DNA of 5,443 nt from Chloroflexota bacterium (GTDB lineage: Bacteria > Chloroflexota > Dehalococcoidia > RBG-13-53-26). Under the pieces are notes generated by a model, which saw only the letters and a program-made list of their open reading frames with translations, was not told the DNA's origin and ran no database searches. Below, piece after piece: positions 4,513 through 5,443 of the stretch; the stretch's first letter is position 1; every line of letters starts with the position of its first letter. Where the stretch lies: positions 1 to 5,443 of the forward strand of contig JAUWXW010000137.1 of assembly GCA_030616195.1 (NCBI GenBank), read 5' to 3'. The position numbers were made by a program, and so were the translations under genes.

Positions 4513-5443
4513 GTAAGGATTTTCCTCACCTCCTCAGGATACCTGGCAATAACCTGGAGCTCGTCATCGGTAAGGGGAAGTTGATTGTGAGCACTGGCAT
4601 GACGAACCAAACGCAGGATATGCTCCGCCTCCTCTTTGCTGCCGAAGGTGACGCCCAGCCCGCGATATACGTACTCAAAACCAGCCAGCCCTCCAAACTC
4701 ACCAGTAGTGATCACCCTTCCTCTGGGAGGCACGGCTTCCAGGTCCAGGCCAAGAAGTTCGTGCCCATAAAGCTCATAATTGCGGCGGTCCTTGAGAGCA
4801 CCGTCAGCATGAATGCCTGCTTCATGGGCGAAGGCGTTCGCCCCTACTCCCGGCTGGTTGATAGGTATGGGAACGCCGAAGGCATAAGAGACGTAGCTGG
4901 CTAGCTTGGCAGAAACCTCAAGGTCCACAGGATCGCCGATCCCGTAGCTATCCATCCCCCGACCAAATTTCAGAGCCAGAATACAACTGAGGAGGTCTGC
5001 CTGCCCCGCCCTCTCGCCCAGCCCATTTACCGCGGTATTGATATAGGCATCAACCCCGGCATCAATTGCTCCCCTGGCACCAGCAACGGAGTTAGCCACC
5101 GCCATGCCTAGATCGTTATGGCAGTGCAGCTCAACGGGAATCGCCGCTTGCTCTGCCAGCGCTTTCACCCGCTCATAGATAGAGGTCGGCGTTTCGTAGC
5201 CCAGGGTATCGCAATATCTAACCCGGTCTGCCCCAGCCTCTTTGGCTGCTTGAGCAAACTCCACCAGGTAGGCCAGGTCTGTCCGAGAGGCATCCTCAGC
5301 ATTCACCCCAATGGTAATCGCTCCGTGCTCTTTGCCGTAGGTTACCGAAGTCACCATCTCACCACTCACCGCCCCACGATCCAGCCTGCCACGAAACTTA
5401 TGCACAATCATCTGGTCCGAGGTAGATATGGAGACGTTTAGAT
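4500..5443 (-). CDS. DRE-TIM acyltransferase: homocitrate / Re-citrate / isopropylmalate synthase family (5' partial)
   Basis: Enzyme of the family that condenses acetyl-CoA with a 2-oxoacid (2-oxoisovalerate, 2-oxoglutarate, oxaloacetate or pyruvate). The frame is open to the window edge: in-frame codons read LNVSISTSDQ before the first Met (5411), so that Met is internal and the N-terminal part of the barrel, including the DRE motif, is missing. Numbering from the first complete codon (5441): VNAEDASR (46-53), ADRVRYCDTLGYETP (71-85), the metal-binding ELHCHND (104-110, His106 and His108), AVNGLGERAGQAD (137-149) and the subdomain I motif FAHEAGIHADG (204-214). It ends in a short C-terminal subdomain at residue 313 and has no LeuA-type regulatory domain, so leucine feedback is unlikely. 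Where relatives usually read GKHSG, this reads TGEFGG (246-251). The RYCDTLGYE and CHNDLGMAVANS blocks resemble what I recall of Re-citrate synthases of strict anaerobes, so citrate synthesis is my best guess, with homocitrate synthase next. Family is certain; substrate is not. Confidence 0.92.
   Translation of the reverse strand, partial: LNVSISTSDQMIVHKFRGRLDRGAVSGEMVTSVTYGKEHGAITIGVNAEDASRTDLAYLVEFAQAAKEAGADRVRYCDTLGYETPTSIYERVKALAEQAAIPVELHCHNDLGMAVANSVAGARGAIDAGVDAYINTAVNGLGERAGQADLLSCILALKFGRGMDSYGIGDPVDLEVSAKLASYVSYAFGVPIPINQPGVGANAFAHEAGIHADGALKDRRNYELYGHELLGLDLEAVPPRGRVITTGEFGGLAGFEYVYRGLGVTFGSKEEAEHILRLVRHASAHNQLPLTDDELQVIARYPEEVRKILTIAP

Noticed and set aside
4479..4904. Plus-strand open frame of 141 codons opposite the acyltransferase gene
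   Set aside because: It is antisense to well-supported family motifs and has no family resemblance of its own.
1..5443. CRISPR array, tRNA, phage, toxin-antitoxin or defence genes
   Set aside because: I scanned both strands and found no evenly spaced repeats, cloverleaf-like segments or small paired genes; all coding regions belong to metabolic, tRNA-modification or repair families.

Overview
The window is a stretch of bacterial chromosome, of intermediate to slightly high G+C by eye, in which every supported gene lies on the minus strand. Read in the direction of transcription (right to left) the order is: a DRE-TIM acyltransferase of the isopropylmalate/homocitrate/Re-citrate synthase family (5' end outside the window); a cytoplasmic molybdopterin oxidoreductase; an SfsA-family protein; a short TsaA/TrmO-family protein; and a HhH-GPD DNA glycosylase of the endonuclease III superfamily (last few residues outside the window). 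Nothing here is a plasmid, phage or defence module, and I see no tRNA, rRNA or CRISPR array.

The gene content fits an anaerobe. A Mo/W-bisPGD enzyme without a Tat signal sits beside a homocitrate-synthase-like enzyme whose body resembles what I recall of Re-citrate synthases. Together with the hairpin-rich intergenic repeats this makes me think of Chloroflexota (Dehalococcoidia) or another subsurface anaerobe. That assignment is an inference from style and content, not a measurement.

Layout: 4500-5443 acyltransferase; 4380-4499 a spacer holding an imperfect duplication of the acyltransferase gene's 3' end and the Shine-Dalgarno of the next gene; 2295-4379 molybdoenzyme; 2177-2294 a spacer with a strong inverted repeat and a small palindrome; 1487-2176 sfsA; 1097-1486 a gene-free spacer packed with small repeats (a two-hairpin REP/BIME-like unit and a 57-bp MITE-like unit); 644-1096 trmO-like gene; 1-662 DNA glycosylase, whose start overlaps the end of the trmO-like gene.

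The last two genes probably form a translationally coupled pair. The other genes are separated by spacers of about 120-390 bp and no shared pathway is evident. The acyltransferase and molybdoenzyme could both belong to anaerobic carbon metabolism, but nothing in the window proves a link. I do not see a convincing undescribed multi-gene system. The most interesting signals are the structure-conserved REP-like repeats, the duplicated gene tail at 4401-4512, and atypical active-site motifs in the two metabolic enzymes and in the glycosylase.
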